Positions 8,178 to 16,911 of a stretch of 64,000 bases of DNA are shown here, one piece after another (the first letter of the stretch is position 1; the number at the start of each line of letters is the position of its first letter). The DNA lies in contig JAGZHZ010000002.1 of the NCBI GenBank assembly GCA_018366495.1, positions 82,045-146,044 on the forward strand, written 5' to 3'. Both the position numbers and the translations under genes were made by a program. Source of the stretch: Clostridiales bacterium. GTDB lineage: Bacteria > Bacillota > Clostridia > Lachnospirales > Lachnospiraceae. Under the pieces are notes generated by a model. That model had not been told where the DNA came from, did not search any database, and saw only the letters and a program-made list of their open reading frames with translations.

Positions 8178-9035
8178 TCATCTAAGGATATCTCTATGTT
8201 CTATCCGCAATCCGTATTCTGTCTGATTTTTAAATGATTCATACAGCTGATTTGACAGTGTAACAGAACGATGTTTTCCTCCTGTACATCCGATTGCAAT
8301 GACAAGCTGATTTTTTCCTTCTAAAATATAATTCGGAATTAAAAATTCCAGAAGATCTTTCAATTTCTGCAGAAAGATATGAGATACATCGAATCCCATC
8401 ACATACTCCTGCACCTCTTTATCATTTCCTGTTTTCGCTTTCAATTCATCGATATAATATGGATTGGGCAGAAAACGGACATCAAATACAAGATCCGCAT
8501 CCGATGGTATACCATATTTGAATCCAAAAGACAGCACCGTAATCATCAGGTTCTTGAACTCTCTGTTATCTACAAAAATCTTTTCCAGCTCCTGATGAAG
8601 TTCTCTTGTCAGCATCTGACTTGTATCAATGATGTAATCTGCACTTTTCTTTAGATATTCCAAACGCATTCTTTCACTCGCAATCCCCTGTGCAACCCTT
8701 CCTGTACCTGCAAGGGGGTGCGATCTTCTCGTCTCTTTGTATCGCTTAACCAGCGTTGCATTAGAAGCATCCAGAAATAAAATTTCATAGTTTACACCCA
8801 GCGCCGGCAGTTTTTCCAGTTCCCCTTCCAGTTCATCAAAAGACTGGCCGCTTCGTATATCTACTCCAAGCGCAACTTTACTTTTTTCGCTCTCCTGTCT
8901 TCTGGCAAGCTCCGCAAATTTATTCAGCAAAGGAATTGGAAGATTATCCACACAAAAATATCCAAAATCCTCCAGCATCTTCAGCGCTGAACTTTTTCCA
9001 GCGCCAGACATTCCTGTCACTACTACAAATCTCAT
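8178..9035 (-). CDS. rapZ: RNase adapter / nucleotide-binding protein RapZ (YvcJ)
   Basis: RapZ family P-loop protein of 285 residues. In E. coli RapZ senses glucosamine-6-phosphate and presents the GlmZ small RNA to RNase E; in Bacillus the homologue YvcJ hydrolyses GTP, with a less clear role. The Walker A GMSGAGKS is at residues 8-15, and the C-terminal segment IAIGCTGGKHRSV is the conserved RapZ signature. The start at 9035 lies 3 bases after the murB stop and uses a CGAGGT site inside the murB end, so the genes are coupled. Co-transcription with murB fits a link to amino-sugar and wall precursor supply. Confidence 0.96.
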   Translation of the reverse strand: MRFVVVTGMSGAGKSSALKMLEDFGYFCVDNLPIPLLNKFAELARRQESEKSKVALGVDIRSGQSFDELEGELEKLPALGVNYEILFLDASNATLVKRYKETRRSHPLAGTGRVAQGIASERMRLEYLKKSADYIIDTSQMLTRELHQELEKIFVDNREFKNLMITVLSFGFKYGIPSDADLVFDVRFLPNPYYIDELKAKTGNDKEVQEYVMGFDVSHIFLQKLKDLLEFLIPNYILEGKNQLVIAIGCTGGKHRSVTLSNQLYESFKNQTEYGLRIEHRDILR

Positions 9036-9038
9036 CTT

Positions 9039-9986
9039 TTACCTCGTTTCTGTCTCTTTCTCTTCCTCGTTCTCAAACTCTCCGATTCGTTTTACTTCCG
9101 GCTCCAGCAGAACTCCAAATTTTTCCTTTACAATGCGCTGTACCTCTGAGATCAGCTCTAACACATCTTTAGCGGAAGCCCCACCTTTATTTATAACAAA
9201 TCCGCAGTGTTTCTCAGAAATCTGTGCTCCTCCGACAGAGAATCCTCTCAAACCTGCATCCATAATCAATTTTCCTGCAAAATATCCCTCCGGCCTTTTA
9301 AATGTACTTCCGGCGCTTGGGCACTCCAGCGGCTGTTTCGACACTCTGCGGTTTTTCAAATCCTCCATCTTTTCAACGATTTCTTTTGGATCTCCTTCCG
9401 CAAGGGCAATCCATGCCTCCAAGACAACGTAGTCTTTTTCCCCTATAATACTTTTTCGATATCCTAAATTTAATTCTTCATTAGAAAGATAAAAGATATT
9501 TCCCTCCTGATCTAAGACAGTAGTCCCTTTTAAGACATCCTTCATCTCTCCGCCGTATGCCCCTGCATTCATCATGACAGCGCCGCCTACTGTTCCAGGG
9601 ATTCCTCCTGCAAACTCGAACCCTGTCAGCTCATGATCTCTCGCAAAACTTGCCACTTTTGCCAACAGAGCGCCCGCCTGAACACGAATGATATTTGACT
9701 CCTCCAGAACAATCTCATTAAAATTTTTAAAAATCTGAATCACAATACCCCGAAATCCACCATCTCCTACAAGCAGATTGCTTCCATTGCCCAGGATATA
9801 GTACGGAATATTCTCATCTCTGCAAAGTTCCACCAGCTGTCTCACTTCATCGACGGTATGCGGCATTACAAAATAGTCGGCTGGTCCGCCGATCCGAAAT
9901 GTAGTATGGTCTTTCATAGGCTCTTCTGTCTTTACATATTCTTCTTTTACAATTCCACATAACTTTTTCCAAAGATTTTGATTCAT
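9039..9986 (-). CDS. murB: UDP-N-acetylenolpyruvoylglucosamine reductase (MurB)
   Basis: MurB reduces UDP-GlcNAc-enolpyruvate to UDP-MurNAc with NADPH and FAD, the second committed step of peptidoglycan synthesis in the cytosol. At 315 residues it is a type-II (short) enzyme. Visible are TTFRIGGPADYFV, the FAD segment GNGSNLLVGDGGFRG, the proton-donor serine in SAGSTFKRPEG and a C-terminal glutamate in LLEPEVKRIGEF. I place the start at 9986 (MNQNLWKK), because it has AGGAGGG 8 bases upstream. The longer reading frame to 10049 lacks a ribosome site. It leads the murB-rapZ-whiA-crh operon. Confidence 0.97.
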   Translation of the reverse strand: MNQNLWKKLCGIVKEEYVKTEEPMKDHTTFRIGGPADYFVMPHTVDEVRQLVELCRDENIPYYILGNGSNLLVGDGGFRGIVIQIFKNFNEIVLEESNIIRVQAGALLAKVASFARDHELTGFEFAGGIPGTVGGAVMMNAGAYGGEMKDVLKGTTVLDQEGNIFYLSNEELNLGYRKSIIGEKDYVVLEAWIALAEGDPKEIVEKMEDLKNRRVSKQPLECPSAGSTFKRPEGYFAGKLIMDAGLRGFSVGGAQISEKHCGFVINKGGASAKDVLELISEVQRIVKEKFGVLLEPEVKRIGEFENEEEKETETR

Positions 9987-10133
9987 AAACCCTCCTATAT
10001 TATAAAGGTGCCACCGAGCCTGCATCTTAAAAATATCTTCTGTTTTCAAGTTATTCTTAAATATGCAGTATTTCCTCTCTCAATGCGGCACCATTCATTT
10101 TGCTGTTTCTGTTTTATTTTTCTTCTTTTATTC

Positions 10134-10142
10134 AGTATACCA
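10134..10142 (-). promoter_or_regulatory. Extended -10 promoter candidate for the murB operon
   Basis: The minus strand reads TGGTATACT, an extended -10 element, about 140 bases before the murB start. The -35 match is weak. The leader contains complementary GGTGCC and GGCACC blocks about 75 bases apart, which could form a long-range stem. Confidence 0.4.
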
Positions 10143-10165
10143 GAAAATTCTCTTTTTGCCCAGCC

Positions 10166-13090
10166 CTACTGTCTCTTTTTTCTCATTCTGCCTTCCATTG
10201 CGATCGTTCCAAAATAAAGTCCCATGCTGATGATCGTCAAAAGACTGCCTATCCACAATCCCGGCGGTGTGTAGGCAAGTACGATCTGATGCGTTCCCGC
10301 CTCCAGATCAATTCCCATCAGCGCCTCTCCGATCCTGTACTGCTCTGCCTCTTTTCCGTCCACTGTAATCTTCCATCCATCATCGTACGGAATACTGAAC
10401 ATTAAAGTCCGCGGATTGGCCGCTGTGATCGTTCCCTCTATATGGTCATCTTTAAAGCTGGTAATCTCCATCTGTTCTTTTGCCAGAGCTTCATATACTT
10501 TCTCATATTCGTCCTGATGACAGATATAAATTCTAAGCTGAACAGGTCCAGTCTGTCCTTCTTTAAATGTAGCTGTAATATTTGCAAGCTGATCTTCTTC
10601 CATACATCCCAGATTATACATCTGATTATTGTAATTATTATATGTCTTTTGGTACTCCGGTGTTGATACTTCCAGTTTTTCAACAGAAGTCATCAGCTGT
10701 GCATACACCTGCGATCCTGCCGGAAGTTTCAGGGTGCACGCTTCACCGTCAACAAGATCTACTGTGCGGTCTAACTTGATAATCGGTTCATATCCTGTTG
10801 TCAGATTGATAAACTGATTCTGCACTTCCATCGGTGTTCCGGAACGAATATCCCAGTTCTTCACATTTTCATCCACCATAAATCCCAGGGAGAGTGCATC
10901 GTCATTATAGAAAAGTCCATCCGGCTCTTCATAATCTACACGTTCAAACTGATATAACGTTTCTGTATTTTCCTTTGACACAATATAGTCAATTCCAAAC
11001 ACATCATTAAATAATTTTGTCACGCCGATATATCCGTTTTTATTCGTACGCGCCTCTATACCGAGCGCTTTGCATAAATCCACTGTGGCTGCCGGCATCG
11101 TAGATGAAAACAGAACCATTCCATTTCCTCCAAGGAACATATTTGCATTTCGCATCCTCTGGCTGTCCATCTCCGTTCGGTAAAACAGTTTCTGCTCATC
11201 TCTTCGTTCTATCATCTTCCTGTACGCTGTCTGTTCTTCTACATAGCTGCTCTTGCTGACGGTCCCGTTGCAGCACACCCCATATACTGCACTTGCTGCC
11301 ATCTCTGCCACTCCGATTCCAATGATCACATTCCGGATGACAAGGGCACGTTTTTTTCCTAGACGATACAGTAAGATCCAGATCAAATACACTGCCAGAA
11401 GCGCCAGCGTCACTGCATACACATACCAGGCAAAATCTCCTGTTTTTGTATACGTTGTGATGGATACTGCCACAATCGGCAGCAGCGCCGCCAGCGCCAC
11501 ACGCCATACCGGCAAAATTCGGATATGCTGAAATACATCGTATGATATCACTAAAAGCATGGCTATATAAATAAATGCAAATCGATTCGGCAGACCATTC
11601 TGCGTATGGAAACCATGCCAGATATAATTCAGAACATTGACATCAAAGCTGACATACAAAAATGCGGTCAGCACAAGGTATCCAATTCGTTTTTTTAATG
11701 AAATATGCTTATCCAGCGCATATAAGATCACTAAAATCATCACTAAAACGCCGCAGTACGCATTCAGCCCTACCTGCGTGTCAGCGATTGTAATCGGTTC
11801 CACTGCTGCAAAATGCTGTGTCAGCTGTGAAAACAGACCTGTATACATTTTTATCTGTTCCGGAAATGTATTGCCGCTCGTCGATTCTGTCATCCCAAGC
11901 GCCATGTAAGCAGGAACAAGCACAATGGCGGCAATTCCTCCTGAAAGCAGCGCATACCATCCAAAATTAACGCAAGAGCGGAAAAACTTTTTGATGCTTT
12001 CTTTCTTTTTTATACACCACAGCATCAAAAAATACAGGCATGAGAAAACACACAGCATAAATCCGATATAGTAATTGGAAAACAGCGCAAAGGAAAGGGA
12101 AGCTGCAAATACTTTTCCGCTTTTCCCCTCTGTGATCTGTTCAATTCCAATCATTACAAGCGGCAAAACAGCAATACTGTCCAGCCACATCAGGTTGAAA
12201 TAATAGCCGATCATGAAATTGCTCAGTGCAAACATACATCCAAATAAGATCGGCGTATAATTTCTGTCTTTATTTCGTCTGCTCAGATAATAGGAGAACA
12301 GACCGCCGCTGAGACCTATTTTCAGAACAACCAGCAGAGCCATCGCTTCCATCATCATCGAAGTTGGAAATAATACAATCAGGAAATTAAGAGGGCTTGC
12401 AAAATAATATGCAAACGTAGCCCAAAAATTGATTCCCAGACCGCCGCCAAAAGAATAGCGCAGAGATTCACTGTTTACAAGTTTTTCATGAAATTCTGTA
12501 AAAAACGGTAAATACTGATGCAGGGAATCGATGATCAAAATTCCCCTGTCTCCGAATGGAGATACTTCATTGACGGCAAAAGCGATTACCATAGCAAGAG
12601 TTGGAATCAAAAATCCAAAAAGTGTATTGCGCTTTCTCCTTTTTTTTCTTGCCGCCTCTTCTTTCCCCAGCACAATGTTTTTCCGTTCTTCATTGAAAAC
12701 GAAAACTTTGCTGAATATATAATTTAATATCAGTACAACCACCTGAATGATTACTTTTGATACCATATCTGGAATATTCCAGATACAGCTCATATAGACA
12801 ACGCCGAAGACTTCGATAAACATGGTGGACAGGCGCATTCCGATAAACTGCCCCATCTCGACCAGCAGTTCCCGTATTCCCGCCGTTCTGCTTTCAAAGA
12901 CAAAAATCTTATTGACTACATACGCAAATAGAATGGCAAGAAAAATCGACATCACATTTGCAATCGTGATATCAATATGTAAAAGGTATCGAAAGACTGC
13001 ATATGAGACTAAATTGACTAATGTCGTGCAGCCTCCGAAAAAAATGTAGCGCACGGCTTGATTTTCAGCTATCTTTTTTATTTTTTCCAT
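10166..13090 (-). CDS. GtrA-YfhO fusion membrane glycosyltransferase
   Basis: The 974-residue polytopic protein has two parts. Residues 1 to about 135 form a GtrA-type module of four membrane segments, with the repeated NKIFVFE and FSKVFVFNEE motifs. From about 155 onward it is a YfhO-family membrane protein: an ion-poor N-terminus, a short HxYLPFFTE-type motif after the first helix, about a dozen membrane helices, and a C-terminal extracellular beta-rich domain ending in a last helix. GtrA proteins are thought to flip lipid-linked sugars. YfhO is implicated in glycosylating lipoteichoic or other anionic polymers. The fusion suggests supply and use of a lipid-linked sugar in one chain; that role is inferred. 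The start has GAGGAGG. A strong promoter is at 13195-13223. Confidence 0.85.
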   Translation of the reverse strand: MEKIKKIAENQAVRYIFFGGCTTLVNLVSYAVFRYLLHIDITIANVMSIFLAILFAYVVNKIFVFESRTAGIRELLVEMGQFIGMRLSTMFIEVFGVVYMSCIWNIPDMVSKVIIQVVVLILNYIFSKVFVFNEERKNIVLGKEEAARKKRRKRNTLFGFLIPTLAMVIAFAVNEVSPFGDRGILIIDSLHQYLPFFTEFHEKLVNSESLRYSFGGGLGINFWATFAYYFASPLNFLIVLFPTSMMMEAMALLVVLKIGLSGGLFSYYLSRRNKDRNYTPILFGCMFALSNFMIGYYFNLMWLDSIAVLPLVMIGIEQITEGKSGKVFAASLSFALFSNYYIGFMLCVFSCLYFLMLWCIKKKESIKKFFRSCVNFGWYALLSGGIAAIVLVPAYMALGMTESTSGNTFPEQIKMYTGLFSQLTQHFAAVEPITIADTQVGLNAYCGVLVMILVILYALDKHISLKKRIGYLVLTAFLYVSFDVNVLNYIWHGFHTQNGLPNRFAFIYIAMLLVISYDVFQHIRILPVWRVALAALLPIVAVSITTYTKTGDFAWYVYAVTLALLAVYLIWILLYRLGKKRALVIRNVIIGIGVAEMAASAVYGVCCNGTVSKSSYVEEQTAYRKMIERRDEQKLFYRTEMDSQRMRNANMFLGGNGMVLFSSTMPAATVDLCKALGIEARTNKNGYIGVTKLFNDVFGIDYIVSKENTETLYQFERVDYEEPDGLFYNDDALSLGFMVDENVKNWDIRSGTPMEVQNQFINLTTGYEPIIKLDRTVDLVDGEACTLKLPAGSQVYAQLMTSVEKLEVSTPEYQKTYNNYNNQMYNLGCMEEDQLANITATFKEGQTGPVQLRIYICHQDEYEKVYEALAKEQMEITSFKDDHIEGTITAANPRTLMFSIPYDDGWKITVDGKEAEQYRIGEALMGIDLEAGTHQIVLAYTPPGLWIGSLLTIISMGLYFGTIAMEGRMRKKRQ

Positions 13091-13115
13091 TTCATTCCTC
13101 CTCTTCTGCTCTTGC

Positions 13116-13211
13116 CCGCTCTTTGCTTAGTATACCTTTCGCCTGCAGACGATTTTCCATTCTGGCATAAATTCCAGCAAGCCGCTCTTTGCTTAGTATA
13201 CCTTTCGCCTG
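13116..13211. repeat. Two 30-bp direct repeats carrying a -10 box
   Basis: An identical 30-base sequence occurs at 13116-13145 and 13182-13211, separated by 36 unrelated bases. On the minus strand each copy contains GGTATACTAAGC, so the -10 region of the YfhO promoter is duplicated. Only the upstream copy also has a good -35. Confidence 0.85.
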
Positions 13212-13223
13212 AGGAAAATTCAA
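13195..13223 (-). promoter_or_regulatory. Sigma-A promoter for the GtrA-YfhO gene
   Basis: TTGAAT (13218-13223), a 17-base spacer and TATACT (13195-13200) lie on the minus strand. The -35 starts immediately after the addA stop codon. The second TATACT, in the nearer repeat (13129-13134), lacks a matching -35. Confidence 0.7.
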
Positions 13224-16200
13224 TTAATTTTCCTTTAAATCTTTTTCCAGCCAGAAAGAATACAGCACTTTTTCTTTTACCGTGCGTCCGCTGATCTGAG
13301 AAAGAGCACGTTCATAATAAGAAAGCTGCGTCTTATATTTTTCATACAGATCTCGTTCTTTCCCTTTTTCCACAAAATCTGTTTTATAATCTACAATCAC
13401 ATATTCCCCGTCTTCCAGAAAATATGCATCAATCATTCCCTGTACCAGGATGGTCTCATCCTCTGCCCATCCTTCTTCCACCTCAGATGCCTTGATTCCA
13501 AAGACAAATGGCTGTTCTCTGTACAGCTCTCCCCTTTCGTCGGCGCGTACCATTCTCTGACCGAGTTCGCTTCTGATAAACCGATCAATTTTATCGAGAC
13601 GGATATTTTGTGCTTCCTGTACTGTAAAATATCCATGCTGAATTTGCTGCTCCATCTGTTCTTTGATCTGATCCAAGGAAGAAGAAGCCTTATAATCAAA
13701 ATGCTGTAAAAACCGATGCAGCAGCGTCCCTTTTGCGGCCCCTGACAGCTCTTTTTTCTCAATGAAATCCGGTATGATCTCTTCTGGTTCACGCTCTTCG
13801 TACATTGAAACATCGTCTGGCTCTTCCAGCTCCATACTGCGTCTTTTCAGCTCCGATACCGTCAGTTTTCCATGGATTTCTGCCTGATCTGGGAACGGAT
13901 ATGCTTTTTGAAAAATCTGATTCAGTGTTTTGTGAACAGATTCATCATAGATTTTGTCCGTCTGAAAATGAATCAGATTTTCCCGTGCAGCCATCTGTTC
14001 TGCCTGTCTTTTTACCTCTTCTTCCACAAAATTTTCGATGTTCCACACCTGTATCTGGATCGGAGCAGGATCTTCAAAAATTGTGTCTGTACACGACAGA
14101 TATCCTTTCTTGTCCATCAGTTCAATTCCAGCCGGATGGCGTACCACGCTGTCCATGATCCAGTCCATAAAAGAAGACGCGCCGGCTGTCACATAATATG
14201 GCAGAACCGTCTGAGAACATCTGGCTATATTGCTCCATCTCTCCAGTTTTTTCTCTAAATCTTCCAGCGCTGCTGTCAGAATCAGTTTCTCTTTTGCCCT
14301 TGTCATGGCAACGTATAAAATTCGCAGTTCCTCTCCCAGATTTTCCTTTTTTGCTATTCTCTGCATTACTTTTTTTATCAGTGTAGGACGTTTAATTCTC
14401 AGTTTCAAGTCCACATAGTCACATCCGATTCCCAAATCAGGATGATATAAAAGACGGCTCTTTTGATCCTGCTGGTTAAATGGCTTGTTCAGACCGCATA
14501 CAAACACAATCGGAAACTCTAGACCTTTGCTCTTATGAATACTCATCATTCGCACCGCATTTTCCTGCTCTGAAAATGTATTTGCTTCCCCAAAATCAAT
14601 CTCATATTTTTGAAGACTCTCGATATAGCGCACGAAATGGAATAATCCTCTGTAACTGCCCGCCTCAAATGCAGCTGCCTTTTCTAAAAGCATATCTAAA
14701 TTTGCTTTTCTCTGTTCTCCTCCCGGCATGGCTGCCGCATAATCCCGATATCCTGTTTTCTCCAGTACCATCCATATTATTTTATGAATCGGCAAATAGG
14801 AAATGCTGGAGCGGATCTCTCTAAAGAGTGAGAAAAAGCTCTGCAGTTTCTCTCTGAGTTCTTCTTCCCCTCCTTCTTGCGCATAGCGCAGGCTGCCTTC
14901 ATAAAAGGCTTCTTCTGGATATGCACTTTTTATCTTTGCCATATCAGAACCGTTCAGTCGTGCAATCGGAGAATTTAATACTGCTGCCATCGCAATATCC
15001 TGTCTTGGATTGTCGAGAATCTGAAGCATCGATAATATAGTCTGCACTTCGGGAGCTGAAAAATATCCTGTCTGCATCCCTGTATAGAAAGGAATTCCCA
15101 TCGATTCCAGTACTTCCCCAAATGATTCTGCCCAGCCTGATACCGTCCGAAGCAGCAGTACAATGTCACGGTATTCTGCCGGTCGATACATCCCTGTCTC
15201 TTTATCCAGTATCATCTCGTTTCCTACGATTTCCAGGATTCTCTTTCCCACTGCCCGCGCTTCCAGTTCTCTGACTGTCTCCTGTCTTTCCCCTGTCTCT
15301 TCTTCAGACTTTTCTTCCTTTAAATCTGCAATCAGGATTTCTGTCTTAAAAAATTGTTCTCTTTCCGGGGAGCTTTCTGGAAATACAGCTCCCGGATACA
15401 ATGCCGCATCTTCGTCATATGTCACTCCTCCAAGCTGTCTTGCCATAATCTGCTCAAAAATCTGATTTACACTGTGAAGAACAGACGCTCTGCTCCGGAA
15501 ATTTCTGTGCAGATCAATTCTTCTGTTTCTTCCTTCACCGTCTGTGGGATAGCTGTGATATTTTTCCATAAACAGCTCTGGTCTTGCCAGCCGGAAGCGG
15601 TAAATACTTTGTTTTACATCTCCCACCATAAAAATATTCGGATTTCCAAACCGCTCTCTTGATACGCTCGTCAGAAGCATCTCCTGCACGAGGTTACTGT
15701 CTTGATACTCGTCAATCAGCACTTCCTCGAACTGCTCTGCAAATCCATCCGCTACCTCTGTGGGCACGCCGTTTTCGCCTTCCTGCCGGACTAAAATTTT
15801 CAGAGCAAAATGTTCCAGATCGTGAAAATCAAGTAAATTTTTTTCTTCTTTTTTCTTTGCAAACTGGCTGTAAAAGCGTTTTGTCAAAGAGACAAGCATT
15901 CTGGCTCCTTTTGCGCTCTGCTGCATTTCATACAGAATCTGTTCTTTTGTATCATAGAAATAATTCTCTTCCAGATCGGAAATCATCTTTTTTGCCTGAT
16001 CTCTGAGCTGTTTAATCTGTTCTTTTTTCTGATCGGATACGGTTTTATCGCGTTTTGATGAAAATTTTGCAAAATTACATGAATTTGCAAAAAAAGAGGC
16101 AAATTCATCGTACGACTGACATTTTCCCATCTGTTCAAACATTTTCTGATCCTGCATCAATGCTTCTTCATAGTACCAAGGACCATCCGTCTCATGCGCA

Positions 16201-16910
16201 ATCTCAAGAGAAGTCTGTGTCAGGCTGAGACCGTCTTTGGCCGCAGTTTTCAGCTGACATATCATTTCCTGCATCCATTCGCTTTCTTCCATCTCTTCAA
16301 AAGCGGAAGCTTCATATTGCGCAATACAGTCATCAAGCCATTTTTCCGGCCATGGATGGCTCATCGAAAACTCATACAGAGAAGAAATCTGCTCTTCCAG
16401 TTCCACATCCGTTTTTCCGGAGGAATACTGTTCCGCAAACTGTAAAAATTCTTCTTCTCCTTCTTGATAACATTCTTCCAGCATACTCTGCATCACGTCC
16501 TGACGGATCAGTTTCATTTCTCCTTCATCACCGACTCGAAATGCCGGATCGAGATCAATCACATGAAAATAGCTGCGGATCACCTGCTGGCAAAAACTGT
16601 GGATTGTTGTGATCTGTGCATGGTGAATCAGGGTGAGCTGTTTTTGAAGATGTTCATTCTCTTCATCTTCAGCCAGTTTTTTTTCAATCGCAGTGCTGAT
16701 ACGCTCTCTCATCTCCAGCGCCGCTGCCTTTGTAAATGTCACCACGAGCAATCGGTCAATGTCGATCGGATGATCTCCCTCGCTGATCATCCGGATAATT
16801 CGCTCCACCAGCACGGCTGTCTTTCCCGATCCTGCCGCCGCAGATACAAGAATATTTTTATGATGTTGTGTGATGACCTGCATCTGTTCTTCTGTCCATG
16901 TCACTCCCAT
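13224..16910 (-). CDS. addA: ATP-dependent helicase/nuclease subunit A (AddA)
   Basis: AddA is the UvrD-type 3'-5' helicase and 3'-strand nuclease of the AddAB double-strand-break resection enzyme, the Firmicute counterpart of RecBCD. At 1228 residues it has the Q-motif region and Walker A SAAAGSGKTAVL (about 23-34), helicase motifs VLIDEYQDSN, GDVKQSIYRFR and VRMMSIHKSKGLEFP, and the RecB-type nuclease motif DYKTDF near the C-terminus. I start it at 16910 (MGVTWTEEQ), where GGAGGAGG lies 7 bases upstream, inside the last codons of addB. The longer frame to 17078 overlaps addB without a ribosome site. The start is one base past the addB stop, so translation is coupled. Confidence 0.97.
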   Translation of the reverse strand: MGVTWTEEQMQVITQHHKNILVSAAAGSGKTAVLVERIIRMISEGDHPIDIDRLLVVTFTKAAALEMRERISTAIEKKLAEDEENEHLQKQLTLIHHAQITTIHSFCQQVIRSYFHVIDLDPAFRVGDEGEMKLIRQDVMQSMLEECYQEGEEEFLQFAEQYSSGKTDVELEEQISSLYEFSMSHPWPEKWLDDCIAQYEASAFEEMEESEWMQEMICQLKTAAKDGLSLTQTSLEIAHETDGPWYYEEALMQDQKMFEQMGKCQSYDEFASFFANSCNFAKFSSKRDKTVSDQKKEQIKQLRDQAKKMISDLEENYFYDTKEQILYEMQQSAKGARMLVSLTKRFYSQFAKKKEEKNLLDFHDLEHFALKILVRQEGENGVPTEVADGFAEQFEEVLIDEYQDSNLVQEMLLTSVSRERFGNPNIFMVGDVKQSIYRFRLARPELFMEKYHSYPTDGEGRNRRIDLHRNFRSRASVLHSVNQIFEQIMARQLGGVTYDEDAALYPGAVFPESSPEREQFFKTEILIADLKEEKSEEETGERQETVRELEARAVGKRILEIVGNEMILDKETGMYRPAEYRDIVLLLRTVSGWAESFGEVLESMGIPFYTGMQTGYFSAPEVQTILSMLQILDNPRQDIAMAAVLNSPIARLNGSDMAKIKSAYPEEAFYEGSLRYAQEGGEEELREKLQSFFSLFREIRSSISYLPIHKIIWMVLEKTGYRDYAAAMPGGEQRKANLDMLLEKAAAFEAGSYRGLFHFVRYIESLQKYEIDFGEANTFSEQENAVRMMSIHKSKGLEFPIVFVCGLNKPFNQQDQKSRLLYHPDLGIGCDYVDLKLRIKRPTLIKKVMQRIAKKENLGEELRILYVAMTRAKEKLILTAALEDLEKKLERWSNIARCSQTVLPYYVTAGASSFMDWIMDSVVRHPAGIELMDKKGYLSCTDTIFEDPAPIQIQVWNIENFVEEEVKRQAEQMAARENLIHFQTDKIYDESVHKTLNQIFQKAYPFPDQAEIHGKLTVSELKRRSMELEEPDDVSMYEEREPEEIIPDFIEKKELSGAAKGTLLHRFLQHFDYKASSSLDQIKEQMEQQIQHGYFTVQEAQNIRLDKIDRFIRSELGQRMVRADERGELYREQPFVFGIKASEVEEGWAEDETILVQGMIDAYFLEDGEYVIVDYKTDFVEKGKERDLYEKYKTQLSYYERALSQISGRTVKEKVLYSFWLEKDLKEN

Positions 16911-16911
16911 T

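Noticed and set aside
9987..10165. T-box-like GGTGGCACC in the murB leader
   Set aside because: The antiterminator consensus and a following terminator are missing, and murB is not a T-box-controlled type of gene.
13116..13211. Two identical 30-bp repeats with a 36-bp spacer, resembling a minimal CRISPR unit
   Set aside because: Only two copies, no palindromic repeat structure, no cas gene in the window, and each repeat carries a -10 box at the YfhO promoter.
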